Source of the DNA: Candidatus Gastranaerophilales bacterium
Lineage (GTDB): Bacteria; Cyanobacteriota; Vampirovibrionia; Gastranaerophilales; Gastranaerophilaceae
DNA: 34,533 nucleotides
Reading direction: 5' to 3'
Assembly: GCA_944323685.1 (NCBI GenBank)
Contig: CALUTJ010000024.1
Coordinates: 1-34,533 of the forward strand
Notes under the pieces: model-generated
The model's database searches: none
What the model was told of the DNA's origin: nothing
The model's input: the letters and a program-made list of their open reading frames with translations, nothing else
Translations under genes and position numbers: made by a program
Part shown: positions 8,757 through 16,649 of the stretch, piece after piece
Position numbering within the stretch: position 1 is the stretch's first letter
Layout of the letters: each line of letters starts with the position of its first letter

Positions 8757-9137
8757 TTAGTTGCAAATTGCAATAACCTCTATTTCAACAAGCGCGCCTT
8801 TAGGCAGTTCTTTAACAGCTACGCAGGAACGTGCAGGCTTGTTTTCGTTAAAGTATTGTGCGTAAACCTCATTAAATTCGGCAAAATCACCCATCTCTTT
8901 TAAAAAGCATGAAGTTTTAACAACATTGTTAAGATTCATGTTTGCAGCTTTTAGTATATTTTTTATATTTTTTATGCACAAATGTGCCTGTTCTGTTATA
9001 TTACCGTCAGAAAGTTTGCCGGTAGAAGGGTCTATGGCTATCTGGCCGGAGCAATACAGGGTGTTACCTGCTATTACGGCCTGAGAATAAGGCCCGACCG
9101 GTTCCGGTGCATCGGCTGTGTAAATTATTTGTTTCAT
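8757..9137 (-). CDS. ridA: RidA (YjgF/YER057c/UK114) enamine/imine deaminase
   Basis: 126 residues, normal for the family. RidA hydrolyses reactive 2-aminoacrylate/2-aminocrotonate (enamine/imine) intermediates released by PLP enzymes such as threonine/serine dehydratase, protecting other PLP enzymes in the cytoplasm. Visible family features are PxPVGPYSQA near residue 12-20, the substrate-carboxylate-binding arginine R103 in ARSCVAV, and KGALVEIEVIA with E120 near the C-terminus. The start ATG at 9137 has AAGGA upstream. It lies 18 bases after the ilvA stop, so the two genes almost certainly share a transcript: the enzyme that makes the damaging intermediate with the enzyme that removes it. 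A second, broken ridA-like sequence follows immediately downstream. Confidence 0.96.
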   Translation of the reverse strand: MKQIIYTADAPEPVGPYSQAVIAGNTLYCSGQIAIDPSTGKLSDGNITEQAHLCIKNIKNILKAANMNLNNVVKTSCFLKEMGDFAEFNEVYAQYFNENKPARSCVAVKELPKGALVEIEVIAICN

Positions 9138-9155
9138 AACCTATTCCTTATTAAT

Positions 9156-10358
9156 CTATTTATCTTCTGTCAGTTTGTAACCTGCTTTGCTTAATGCGTG
9201 TTTAATTTCGCAAAGGTGGCGCAGGTTGCGTGTTTCCATTGTGATTTTAAGGTAACAATCGTTAATATCAGTGTTTTCACCGCCTTGATTGTGGCGTACT
9301 CTTATAACGTTTGCCCCGAGATCCGCAATTATGCGGGAAACTTCTTTCAACTGCCCTGGTTTGTCAAGCATTTCTATTGTTAAGTCAGCTATTCTGCCTG
9401 ATTTTAACAGACCTCTGTTGATAACTCTGGACAGTATGTTTACGTCTATGTTGCCGCCCGAAACAACACATACAACTTTTTTGCCTTCAATCGGCAGCTT
9501 TTTAAAGATTGCGGCGGCCACACTGAGGGCGCCTGCACCTTCTGCGATTAATTTTTGGGCTTCGATAAGAGATAAAACAGCTGTGGCAGTTTCGTCATCA
9601 GATACCGTAACTATTTTATCCACGTATTTTTGGCAGTATTCAAAGGTATGCTCGCCCGGCATTTTTACTGCGGTACCGTCAGCAAAGGTTGAAACTGAAG
9701 GCAGCTCAATACGTTCATTTTTTTCTATTGAATTGTACATGCTGCCAGCGCCTGCGGCCTGAACTCCGTATACCTTGCAGTCCGGTTTAAGCATTTTTAT
9801 TGTGTAGGCAATACCGGAGATAAGCCCGCCCCCGCCAATAGGGACGATAACAGCATCAACGTCGGGAAGCTGTTCGATAATTTCAAGAGCGATTGTTCCC
9901 TGCCCTGCTATTACATCTTCATCGTCAAACGGGTGGATAAATTCAGCGCCTGTTTCTTGTTGGAATTTAACCGCCTCGTTATACGCATCATCATATACTC
10001 CGTCAACAAGTCTTATTGTTGCACCGAGTTTTTTTGTTGCTTCTATTTTTGAAATAGGAGCCGTGCTCGGTATGAATATAGTGGATTCTATACCGCTTTT
10101 TTGCGCGGAGAGCGCTACACCCTGAGCATGGTTGCCTGCGGAACATGCTATAATACCTTTTGCTTTTTGTGCATCAGACAGTCCGGCTATTTTTACGTAT
10201 GCGCCTCTTACTTTAAAAGAACCCGTTATTTGCAGATTTTCGGCTTTAAGATAGATTTCATTGTTTTTTGACAATGCATTTGAATGTATCAAATCAGTTT
10301 TTCTTATAACCGGTTTAAGGGTTTCTGCCGCTTTAATTATTTTATCTATTGTTAACAT
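9156..10358 (-). CDS. ilvA: Threonine ammonia-lyase with C-terminal ACT domain
   Basis: PLP-dependent threonine dehydratase converting L-threonine to 2-oxobutanoate and ammonia. The PLP lysine is K49 in the conserved GSFKVRGA motif. The phosphate-binding glycine loop IGGGGLISG and the late VSGGN motif are present. Residues about 325-400 form an ACT regulatory domain (LTIEMLDKPGQLKEVSR...). At 400 residues it is the medium form (catalytic domain plus one ACT), shorter than the roughly 510-residue E. coli IlvA with two ACT-like domains. It could serve isoleucine synthesis or threonine catabolism; no other ilv gene is nearby, so which one is open. Followed by ridA in the same unit and preceded by a good promoter at 10404-10431. 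Confidence 0.95.
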   Translation of the reverse strand: MLTIDKIIKAAETLKPVIRKTDLIHSNALSKNNEIYLKAENLQITGSFKVRGAYVKIAGLSDAQKAKGIIACSAGNHAQGVALSAQKSGIESTIFIPSTAPISKIEATKKLGATIRLVDGVYDDAYNEAVKFQQETGAEFIHPFDDEDVIAGQGTIALEIIEQLPDVDAVIVPIGGGGLISGIAYTIKMLKPDCKVYGVQAAGAGSMYNSIEKNERIELPSVSTFADGTAVKMPGEHTFEYCQKYVDKIVTVSDDETATAVLSLIEAQKLIAEGAGALSVAAAIFKKLPIEGKKVVCVVSGGNIDVNILSRVINRGLLKSGRIADLTIEMLDKPGQLKEVSRIIADLGANVIRVRHNQGGENTDINDCYLKITMETRNLRHLCEIKHALSKAGYKLTEDK

Positions 10359-10403
10359 TTTTTCTCCGCCAAGCTACAAAATTTTTATGCAACCTAAATA
10401 GTT

Positions 10404-10431
10404 ATTATAATATAGCAATTTTGTCTGTTAA
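10404..10431 (-). promoter_or_regulatory. Promoter of ilvA-ridA
   Basis: On the minus strand TTAACA (10426-10431) is followed after 16 bases by a perfect TATAAT (10404-10409), about 45 bases upstream of the ilvA start codon. This is the best sigma-70-type match seen in the window. Confidence 0.75.
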
Positions 10432-10620
10432 TTGCAAAGATTTTTAAAATGTTTGTGTATTAGTTAATAATCTCTAATTTTATAAATAAAAACTTTTGTT
10501 TAGAGTAAAATTTTGCGGTTTTTAATGAAAAATATTAATAAAATAATATAATTTAACCGAGTATACTGCTTATTTTTTACAGTTAAAAAATTTTTTATAT
10601 GTGTTTGTAAAAAGATTTTA

Positions 10621-10649
10621 TTGCACAAAACGAGCAAATTCATCATAAT
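10621..10649 (+). promoter_or_regulatory. Possible glnA promoter
   Basis: TTGCAC (10621-10626), 17-base spacer, CATAAT (10644-10649). The -10 is good but the -35 matches only three of six bases, so this is tentative. Confidence 0.35.
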
Positions 10650-10685
10650 TATTAAATAAGAAAGTATGAAATCACACTACGAAAC

Positions 10686-10692
10686 GAAGGAG
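10686..10692 (+). promoter_or_regulatory. glnA ribosome-binding site that decides the start
   Basis: GAAGGAG lies 6 bases before the ATG at 10699. The in-frame ATG at 10666 has no such site, and using it would add 11 residues outside the conserved N-terminus. Confidence 0.85.
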
Positions 10693-10698
10693 TATGCT

Positions 10699-12066
10699 AT
10701 GAGTACCTATATCCCAAAACCGGGAGTTGAGTTGTCAAAAGAAGAGATTAAAAAACTTATTGTGGAACACAAAGTTAAGTTTGTAAGACTGCAATTTGTT
10801 GATATAAACGGCATGGTAAAAAATTTGGCGGTTCCGGCCGGTCAGATTGACAAGATTTTGAATAACGAACTTATGCTTGACGGCTCATCTATTAAAGGTT
10901 TCAGAAGCATTGAAACTTCGGATATGTGTTTCCACCCTGACCGCTCAACATTTGCGATTCTTCCCTGGAGATGCAAAGAGGGAGAATGGAATGTAGCCAG
11001 GATAATCTGTGATATTTATAATTCTGACGGAACACCTTTTGAAGGCTGCCCCAGATGTAACTTAAAAAGAGTAATCAAAGAAGCTAAAGAAATGGGCTTT
11101 GTTATGAATGTGGGGCCGGAAGCAGAGTTTTTCCTTTTCAAAAAAGACGATGACGGCATGCCCACAACATCCACACACGATGCGGCAGGATATTATGACG
11201 TAGGACCTGATGACAAGGGTGAAGATATAAGAGCGGAAATTGTTGACAATCTGGAACGTCTGGGCTTTGAGATAGAAGCAAGCCACCACGAAGTTGCCAG
11301 AGGACAGCACGAAATAGACTTTAAATACGCAGATGCCCTTACTGCTGCGGATAACATTGTTACTTTTAAGTACGCGGTTAAAGCATGTGCCGACAAAAAC
11401 GGTTTACACGCAACATTTATGCCAAAACCGATTTACGGTATAAACGGTTCTGGCATGCATTGCAACATATCTTTGTACAATATTAAAGAAGATAAGAATG
11501 CTTTTTATTGCGAAGATTCTGCATATCAGCTCTCTAAAGAAGCTCTTTATACAATAGGTGCTATTCTTGAAAATGTAAAAGATTTTACGGCAGTAACAAA
11601 CCCGACAGTAAACAGCTACAAAAGACTTGTTCCGGGGTACGAAGCGCCTGTATACATTGCCTGGTCTTTGTCTAACAGAAGCGCTCTTATAAGAGTTCCC
11701 GCTAAAAGAGGTAATGCAACCAGAATAGAATTGCGTTCGCCTGACGGTTCTTGCAATCCTTACCTTGTTATGGCAGTACTGTTAACTGTTGCAATGGAAG
11801 GCGTTAAAAATCAGGTAAAACCGCCTTTGCAGACAGAAGAAAATATTTACGAAATGAGCGCTAAAGAAAGAAAACGCAGTCATATTGATTCATTACCCGG
11901 AAGCTTGAACGAAGCTCTCGCTTTGATGAAGAAAAGCAAAATCGTAAAGCAGGCTCTGGGTGATCACATCTTTAACGAATTTGTTATGGCTAAAGAAATT
12001 GAATGGGACAGATACAGAACAGATGTTTCTCCCTGGGAAACAAAAGAATATCTTGAAAAATACTAG
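10699..12066 (+). CDS. glnA: Glutamine synthetase type I (GSI-alpha-like)
   Basis: ATP-dependent synthesis of glutamine from glutamate and ammonia; the family forms a dodecamer in the cytoplasm. The protein is 455 residues from the chosen ATG. Visible GSI motifs are LQFVDINGMVKN near the start, the substrate-loop DGSSIKGF, the metal/glutamate motif GPEAEFFLF, HHEVARGQHEID, the ATP-site stretch GSGMHCNIS, and NRSALIRVPAKRG. Length, and lack of an obvious adenylylation-tyrosine segment or 25-residue insertion, point to the alpha-type common in Firmicutes rather than the beta-type of most cyanobacteria and proteobacteria. It is a single gene with no glnB/glnK or ntr gene alongside. It ends only 2 bases from the stop of the opposite-strand gene, with no terminator between them. 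Confidence 0.97.
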   Translation: MSTYIPKPGVELSKEEIKKLIVEHKVKFVRLQFVDINGMVKNLAVPAGQIDKILNNELMLDGSSIKGFRSIETSDMCFHPDRSTFAILPWRCKEGEWNVARIICDIYNSDGTPFEGCPRCNLKRVIKEAKEMGFVMNVGPEAEFFLFKKDDDGMPTTSTHDAAGYYDVGPDDKGEDIRAEIVDNLERLGFEIEASHHEVARGQHEIDFKYADALTAADNIVTFKYAVKACADKNGLHATFMPKPIYGINGSGMHCNISLYNIKEDKNAFYCEDSAYQLSKEALYTIGAILENVKDFTAVTNPTVNSYKRLVPGYEAPVYIAWSLSNRSALIRVPAKRGNATRIELRSPDGSCNPYLVMAVLLTVAMEGVKNQVKPPLQTEENIYEMSAKERKRSHIDSLPGSLNEALALMKKSKIVKQALGDHIFNEFVMAKEIEWDRYRTDVSPWETKEYLEKY

Positions 12067-12068
12067 AG

Positions 12069-14936
12069 TTATTCTAAAAGTCCTGCAAGATAAGCGATTG
12101 TGCGCGGAAAATACTGCTGCCAGTAATGGGAGCGTATTGCCTGTGTTTCGTTTTTCGGGCAGGTGCTGAGCAGTGTATTTGTTTCTGCGATGCCTTCTTT
12201 TATGGAATCGGAGCCGAGGTAGTGATAATCTGCCGTAAAATACCCGATTTCAGAAAGCTGTGCATCGCAGAAATAATCACGGAAAGCCGCTCTTTCCTGA
12301 TTATATATTTCTCTGAGTTTTTTATCGCTTTTGATTTCTTCTTGTATTTCTTTAAACATAAGCTCGTCTTTTGCGTGTCCCCATTCGTGGAGTAATACGC
12401 CGAGGTCTATATATTGTTCTTTTGTCATTATTGATTGTTCTGCGCGACTATATGCCGCATTGTCGGCTTTGTCGGTAACGTAAAGCGTTTTAAGGTCAAG
12501 TTCTTTCATTTTGAACAATTCATTACCCGGAATCGATTTTAAAACCGGCAAAAGCAAATCAGACGTGTCTTTTGTGAAATTTTTTAAATCAATCTCAACG
12601 ATTTTTCCGTTTTGCAAATTTTTAACCTTAAGGGTGTTTTTATCGAATTTTATATCGAATTTTTCATCGCCGGAGGATGATACAAAATGGTTTTCATCTA
12701 TAACTTCAAAAGTGACGGAACGGTTTAAAAGCTCTTTACCGTTTTTTTCAGTGATTTTGTAATCCAGAATCCTGTTGCCCTGCGGGTCGTCTTCGTAGCG
12801 GTAGTAAGTTTTTGTACCGTCGAGTGATTCCATTTTCTTTTCAATGACCTCGTTGCCTTCTTTTGTTTTAGAGGCATCGGAAATTTTTTCCACCCGCCCG
12901 TCAGGATAGGTTCTTGTTATGTTAAACACGCCGTTAATCACGGAAGGTTCAACTTGTTCTTTGTATATAAGATTGTTGTCTGCGTCGAATTTTTCTGTCG
13001 TCATTGATTTAAGAGTTTCGTAATCGGCATAATCTTCTTTTTTTATGCGGTGCATAACGGTTGTGACAGTGTTGTTTTTAAAGTTGTGTTCTTTTCTTTC
13101 AATAGCATTAAGCCATTTTCGCTCTTTAATTTCTGTTGTAGGTTCGCCTTTTTGGATATCATAAAGAAGTTTTGTGTTTCTCCATTCATCACCTGTTGTA
13201 AGTTCCACAATAGTGCCAATGTTGCGGTTGAGGTTTATATTTACGGAATTAATATTTTTGTCTTTAAGATAGTCTTTTAAATATTCTTTAAAATGAAGTA
13301 ATTCTTCTTCCGAAGCTCTTTTAAAGATGCCGCTGGAGATTTGACCCGTTTTTTTTATGCCGAGTTCTTCAAAATTCACTTTTTCGATTTTTTCCGCAAT
13401 ATCAAGATCTTGATATGTAATAAAGTTTTCAAACGCATCTTTTGAGGACATAGGCAGCTTCATTGTCATCAATTTGTTTAATCTGTCTAATACAGCTTTA
13501 TAACAAGGCCTTTTGGGGTGTCCGTCATGCTCAAGACAGGACATCATAAGAATAAAACGCAGAGTTTGCGGGTCGATACGTTCATCAGGCGAATAATAAG
13601 AAGTATTTCTTGACCATCTCAAGTTAAATAATTTGGCAAACGTATCCAGTGCGTAATCATCTTCTTCAAGGGCAAAACATTTTGACATATATTCAATGTA
13701 TGGAATGAATATTGAACGATTGTTTTTGAAATACATATCAAGATATTTTTCAAGGGCTGAAGATTCAAAATTGCCTTTGTTCGGGCCTGATTTTCTTGTT
13801 GCAGCATCAATAAAAAGCTCTATATCTTTTTGTTCAATATTCATAAAAAGCCTTTTTAGAGTTTCGATGCCTCTTTCAGAAAAAGCATTATAGGGTTTGC
13901 CGGTTTTTTCCAGAAGCAATTTCGTTTTATCTGCGCCGTCATAAACGGAAGTCACCAGATTTTTTACAAAGTCTACGGACGGTCTGTCAAAATTAAGACC
14001 TGACTTATTGTTTTCCTGTTCTTTTGCTTCCGTGATAAAGTTGAGGATTTCTATAAAATCGTCATCATCCTTTATTGTTTTTGCAAGCTCTATAAAATCA
14101 ACCCGCTGTTGTTTTTTATCTTCGGCAAAAGACAGTGCTATTTTTTTTACTCTGGCGGCTTTGAATGAATCAAATACAGAGTTAAGCTCATCCGTTAAAT
14201 TTTTTATATAAAAAGAAAAATTGCCGTTTTCATCTTTTGCTTCCGAAATTTGAGAAAAAACTTCCTGTAGTTTTACACCATTGGATAGTTTTTCGTCTGC
14301 ATATTCCATTGCTGTTTTGTCAAATTCCCCGTCTTTGTTTTTTAAGGGTGCAAAAGCATATTTGGGGTTGTATATAAAAACTTTTTTAAAATAATCCGAG
14401 TGTTTTGTAAAAAATTTGATTGCGTCATCATTAAACGTACCATTATTATTTTTTAGTGATTTTAATACAACCGGACAGTAGTCTTGTGAATAAGAATAAT
14501 GTGTGTTTTGGTTTGTATCCATTATTGTATCCGCAAACTGCAAAGCTTTATAATTAAAATTTCCGTCCGGATTTTTGGCAGCATCAAATATTTTTAACGA
14601 ATCCCATATCAAATGGTTTTTTGCTTGATATTGTTTTAAAAATTCAAAAGCTTCAGCCGGAATTTGCCCGTCTTTGTCTGTTAAACTTTTTAACATACTA
14701 TCAAATCTGGTTTCGTTTTTTAAACCGATTTGTCTGAAATATGCAATTACTTCGTCTTTTGAAACCTTCTTTTTATCTTGAATCCCTGCGTAAGCTTTTA
14801 ATACGGATGAATCAACGCGTGTAGTTTCTTCAGTCTGCTGCACCTGCGGAATATCTGTAGTATCTTGCACCTGTCGGGGCTGCTGAGTCTGTTGAAAATC
14901 CGGTTGTATATTATTCGTATTATTATTTATAAACAT
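12069..14936 (-). CDS. 955-residue protein with C-terminal lethal-factor-like zinc protease signature
   Basis: Unrecognised as a whole. Residues 1-50 are Gln/Thr/Asn-rich and disordered-looking with no signal peptide. Residues about 55-250 hold four or five helical repeats of roughly 37 residues, each starting with a [KD]-[DN]-x-[DN]-G-x-[FI] turn (DKDGQI, NPDGNF, NNNGTF, NKDGEF, DENGNF). Residues 250-560 are helical, and 600-800 are beta-rich with YPDGRVEK and DPQGNRILDYKI strands resembling YD/MORN-type repeats. At the C-terminus HEWGH (850-854) is an HExxH zinc site. It is followed by IYNQERAAF and, about 60 residues on, KEGIAETN, which resembles the glutamate-bearing AEFFAEAF stretch of anthrax lethal factor (ATLF/M34). 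Zinc protease activity is likely; substrate and export route are unknown. Confidence 0.75.
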   Translation of the reverse strand: MFINNNTNNIQPDFQQTQQPRQVQDTTDIPQVQQTEETTRVDSSVLKAYAGIQDKKKVSKDEVIAYFRQIGLKNETRFDSMLKSLTDKDGQIPAEAFEFLKQYQAKNHLIWDSLKIFDAAKNPDGNFNYKALQFADTIMDTNQNTHYSYSQDYCPVVLKSLKNNNGTFNDDAIKFFTKHSDYFKKVFIYNPKYAFAPLKNKDGEFDKTAMEYADEKLSNGVKLQEVFSQISEAKDENGNFSFYIKNLTDELNSVFDSFKAARVKKIALSFAEDKKQQRVDFIELAKTIKDDDDFIEILNFITEAKEQENNKSGLNFDRPSVDFVKNLVTSVYDGADKTKLLLEKTGKPYNAFSERGIETLKRLFMNIEQKDIELFIDAATRKSGPNKGNFESSALEKYLDMYFKNNRSIFIPYIEYMSKCFALEEDDYALDTFAKLFNLRWSRNTSYYSPDERIDPQTLRFILMMSCLEHDGHPKRPCYKAVLDRLNKLMTMKLPMSSKDAFENFITYQDLDIAEKIEKVNFEELGIKKTGQISSGIFKRASEEELLHFKEYLKDYLKDKNINSVNINLNRNIGTIVELTTGDEWRNTKLLYDIQKGEPTTEIKERKWLNAIERKEHNFKNNTVTTVMHRIKKEDYADYETLKSMTTEKFDADNNLIYKEQVEPSVINGVFNITRTYPDGRVEKISDASKTKEGNEVIEKKMESLDGTKTYYRYEDDPQGNRILDYKITEKNGKELLNRSVTFEVIDENHFVSSSGDEKFDIKFDKNTLKVKNLQNGKIVEIDLKNFTKDTSDLLLPVLKSIPGNELFKMKELDLKTLYVTDKADNAAYSRAEQSIMTKEQYIDLGVLLHEWGHAKDELMFKEIQEEIKSDKKLREIYNQERAAFRDYFCDAQLSEIGYFTADYHYLGSDSIKEGIAETNTLLSTCPKNETQAIRSHYWQQYFPRTIAYLAGLLE

Positions 14937-15002
14937 ATTTTTACAAACGTTGATAAAACATCAAAATTTACAAAAAAGTATACAATTTTTACAAAATTAA
15001 AT

Positions 15003-15034
15003 AAAAAAACAGGAGTTGCTGCGGCATCTCCTGT
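15003..15034 (-). terminator. Terminator of the superoxide reductase-ferritin operon
   Basis: On the minus strand ACAGGAG ... CTCCTGT, with inner pairing TGC/GCA, is followed by seven T. It lies 26 bases after the ferritin stop codon. Confidence 0.9.
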
Positions 15035-15059
15035 TTGGTTTGTTTTTATAATTTGCCCT

Positions 15060-15569
15060 TTATTCAATCACAGGTGCAACATAAGTTCTTGCAGCGAGTT
15101 CCTGATCAATTAAAAGCAATGCATGTTTGTCATCACCGATAAGTTTTAATTTAGCACAAATTTCCGAGCAGTTAGCTTCTTCTTCAACCTGTTCTTTGAT
15201 ATACCATTGCAGAAATGAAATTGCTGCTCTGTCTTTTTCTGCTTCCGCAACATCAACGAGTGCGTTAATTAATGATGTAACTAATTGTTCATGTTTGTAT
15301 ACAGCTTCAAAGCAATCAAGAGGAGAATTCCACTCAAACGCGGGTTTGTCAATTGCATCAATTATAACTCTGCCGTCTCTTGAAATAAGATAGTCAAAAA
15401 GCCCCATAGCGTGGGCGTTTTCTTCTTGAACCTGTACTCTCATCCAGTTTGCAAAGCCTTTTAAACCAACATTTTCAAAATAAGCCACCATTGAAAGGTA
15501 GAGGTTTGATGAGTACATTTCATCTTTGATTTGCTTGTTAAAAGCAGCGTTTAATTTTTCGGAAATCAT
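15060..15569 (-). CDS. ftnA: Ferritin (bacterial non-haem, FtnA type)
   Basis: 169 residues. Iron-storage protein of the 24-subunit ferritin type. The ferroxidase ligands are visible: E17, then E50 and H53 in QEENAH, with further Glu in the third and fourth helices (EAVYKHEQ, WYIKEQVEEE). The reading frame is open further upstream to 15635, but that would overlap the superoxide reductase gene. The ATG at 15569 has GGAG just upstream and begins MISEKLNAAFNKQI, the normal ferritin start. It lies 13 bases after the superoxide reductase stop, forming a two-gene unit. Storing iron beside an enzyme that produces hydrogen peroxide limits Fenton chemistry. Confidence 0.95.
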   Translation of the reverse strand: MISEKLNAAFNKQIKDEMYSSNLYLSMVAYFENVGLKGFANWMRVQVQEENAHAMGLFDYLISRDGRVIIDAIDKPAFEWNSPLDCFEAVYKHEQLVTSLINALVDVAEAEKDRAAISFLQWYIKEQVEEEANCSEICAKLKLIGDDKHALLLIDQELAARTYVAPVIE

Positions 15570-15574
15570 TTTTA

Positions 15575-15580
15575 ACTCCA
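15575..15580 (-). promoter_or_regulatory. Ferritin ribosome-binding site
   Basis: TGGAGT on the minus strand, about 6 bases before the ATG at 15569. It supports this start over the longer open frame. Confidence 0.75.
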
Positions 15581-15582
15581 AT

Positions 15583-15978
15583 CTATTTGTCGGATGATAT
15601 CCACAAGCCGTGAATATTACATAATTCTCTCGCAATCACTTTATCGCAAGAACATTTTAAATTCAACACCGGTTCTTCATGTGGATAGAGATATTTTCTT
15701 TTTACGTATCTTTTATCCGGTGAGATGACTTCAATAAACATAATGTAATGCTCGTTCTCCATCGGATGCGCAACACTGCCCACTCTTACAGTTATTCCGT
15801 CTTGAGTGGTTTCTACTACGGGTACGTGTTTTTCTCCGGCCATTTCCTCAGCGTTTGTATGCTCTTTAAGTTTTTCCATAGGCTGAGAACAACAGACGAG
15901 CTCGCCTTTACCTGATATAATTACTTCTGCGATATTTCCGCAAACATTGCATTTGTACATTTCAAGTCTTTCTGTCAT
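15583..15978 (-). CDS. dfx: Desulfoferrodoxin / two-iron superoxide reductase
   Basis: 131 residues. Reduces superoxide to hydrogen peroxide without producing oxygen, typical of anaerobes. The N-terminal desulforedoxin-like rubredoxin centre (Center I) has C10-x2-C13 and C29-C30. The catalytic Center II has E49-K50-H51 (GEKHVPVVE), H71 and H77 (AHPMENEH), then C119 and H122 (ELCNIHG). These are all the ligands plus the catalytic Glu-Lys pair. A GGGAGG ribosome site stands just upstream of the ATG. It is the first gene of a two-gene unit with ferritin. The electron donor (rubredoxin in known systems) is not encoded nearby. Confidence 0.96.
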   Translation of the reverse strand: MTERLEMYKCNVCGNIAEVIISGKGELVCCSQPMEKLKEHTNAEEMAGEKHVPVVETTQDGITVRVGSVAHPMENEHYIMFIEVISPDKRYVKRKYLYPHEEPVLNLKCSCDKVIARELCNIHGLWISSDK

Positions 15979-16094
15979 AATACCTCCCTTTGTTTTTGCT
16001 TAAAATCAGTATAAAAAATATCATCACAAAAGATTATTCCCAGTCTGTACAATAGTGTGATATAGTTTAGACAAATAAACATAGGAGAAATATT

Positions 16095-16649
16095 ATGACA
16101 AAGAAAAAGGCAATAATTTATTCAATAATTTTTGTAGTGTTGTTTTGCGCTTCACTGATATTCAGAGCTTATGTACTTTATGACCCTTCAAAAGAGTTCA
16201 ATGAAAATTGCAAGAATGTATTTGCGCCCTCCTGTCAGATGTATGTAAAAGACATAACTGCACAGAAAAAATACGATGAGGCAATCGCTATTCGCAAAGA
16301 AAGAATCAGACAGAGCAAACAAATCGTAAATTTGTATAAAAGAAGAGTAACCGACAAATGTTTATTACAAATGACAGAAAAAGAGGCTGATGAGGCACTT
16401 GTTTCTTGTATCGGTAAAGAAAAAGGCAGAATTGATTATCTTCTTTTAAAAACGACTGATTCTGTAATTCAGGATATAGTAGTTGATTCAATTACAATAG
16501 CTAACCTTGAATTAAAAGCAAACAATGACGCAAAGGCTGCTTATAAAACTTTAAAATCCGCAAAAAGTGTTCTTAAGAAGAATCCGTATGTACACGGTCA
16601 GCCGGAAGCTATAAATTACCTTAATATAAGAATGGAAAAATTAAAGTAA
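16095..16649 (+). CDS. Small membrane-anchored protein of unknown function
   Basis: 184 residues. A short basic N-terminus (MTKKK) and one transmembrane helix at about residues 6-28 are followed by an extracytoplasmic, mostly helical region. Four cysteines (in ENCKN, PSCQM, DKCLL, VSCIG) may form two disulphides. The C-terminal part (ANNDAKAAYKTLKSAKSVLKKNP) looks like a TPR-type helix pair. No family recognised. A GGAGAAA ribosome site precedes the ATG. Its 3' end overlaps the opposite-strand pdxA-family gene by 9 bases, and it is divergent from the superoxide reductase operon. Confidence 0.75.
   Translation: MTKKKAIIYSIIFVVLFCASLIFRAYVLYDPSKEFNENCKNVFAPSCQMYVKDITAQKKYDEAIAIRKERIRQSKQIVNLYKRRVTDKCLLQMTEKEADEALVSCIGKEKGRIDYLLLKTTDSVIQDIVVDSITIANLELKANNDAKAAYKTLKSAKSVLKKNPYVHGQPEAINYLNIRMEKLK

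Larger units (their letters stand above)
10359..10665. other. Divergent intergenic region between ilvA and glnA
   Basis: Very AT-rich and without an ORF. It contains the ilvA promoter on the minus strand and presumably the glnA control region on the plus strand. I did not find a clear GTAN8TAC (NtcA-type) or other recognisable nitrogen-regulator site. Confidence 0.5.

Noticed and set aside
9289-9762. 157-residue plus-strand ORF opposite ilvA
   Set aside because: Entirely antisense to a well-conserved gene, no ribosome site or family features.
10666-10698. Upstream start for glnA adding 11 residues
   Set aside because: No ribosome site there, while GAAGGAG is well placed for ATG 10699, and the added residues are not conserved.
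15570-15635. Extended N-terminus of ferritin
   Set aside because: It would overlap the superoxide reductase coding sequence; the 15569 ATG has its own GGAG and a normal ferritin start.
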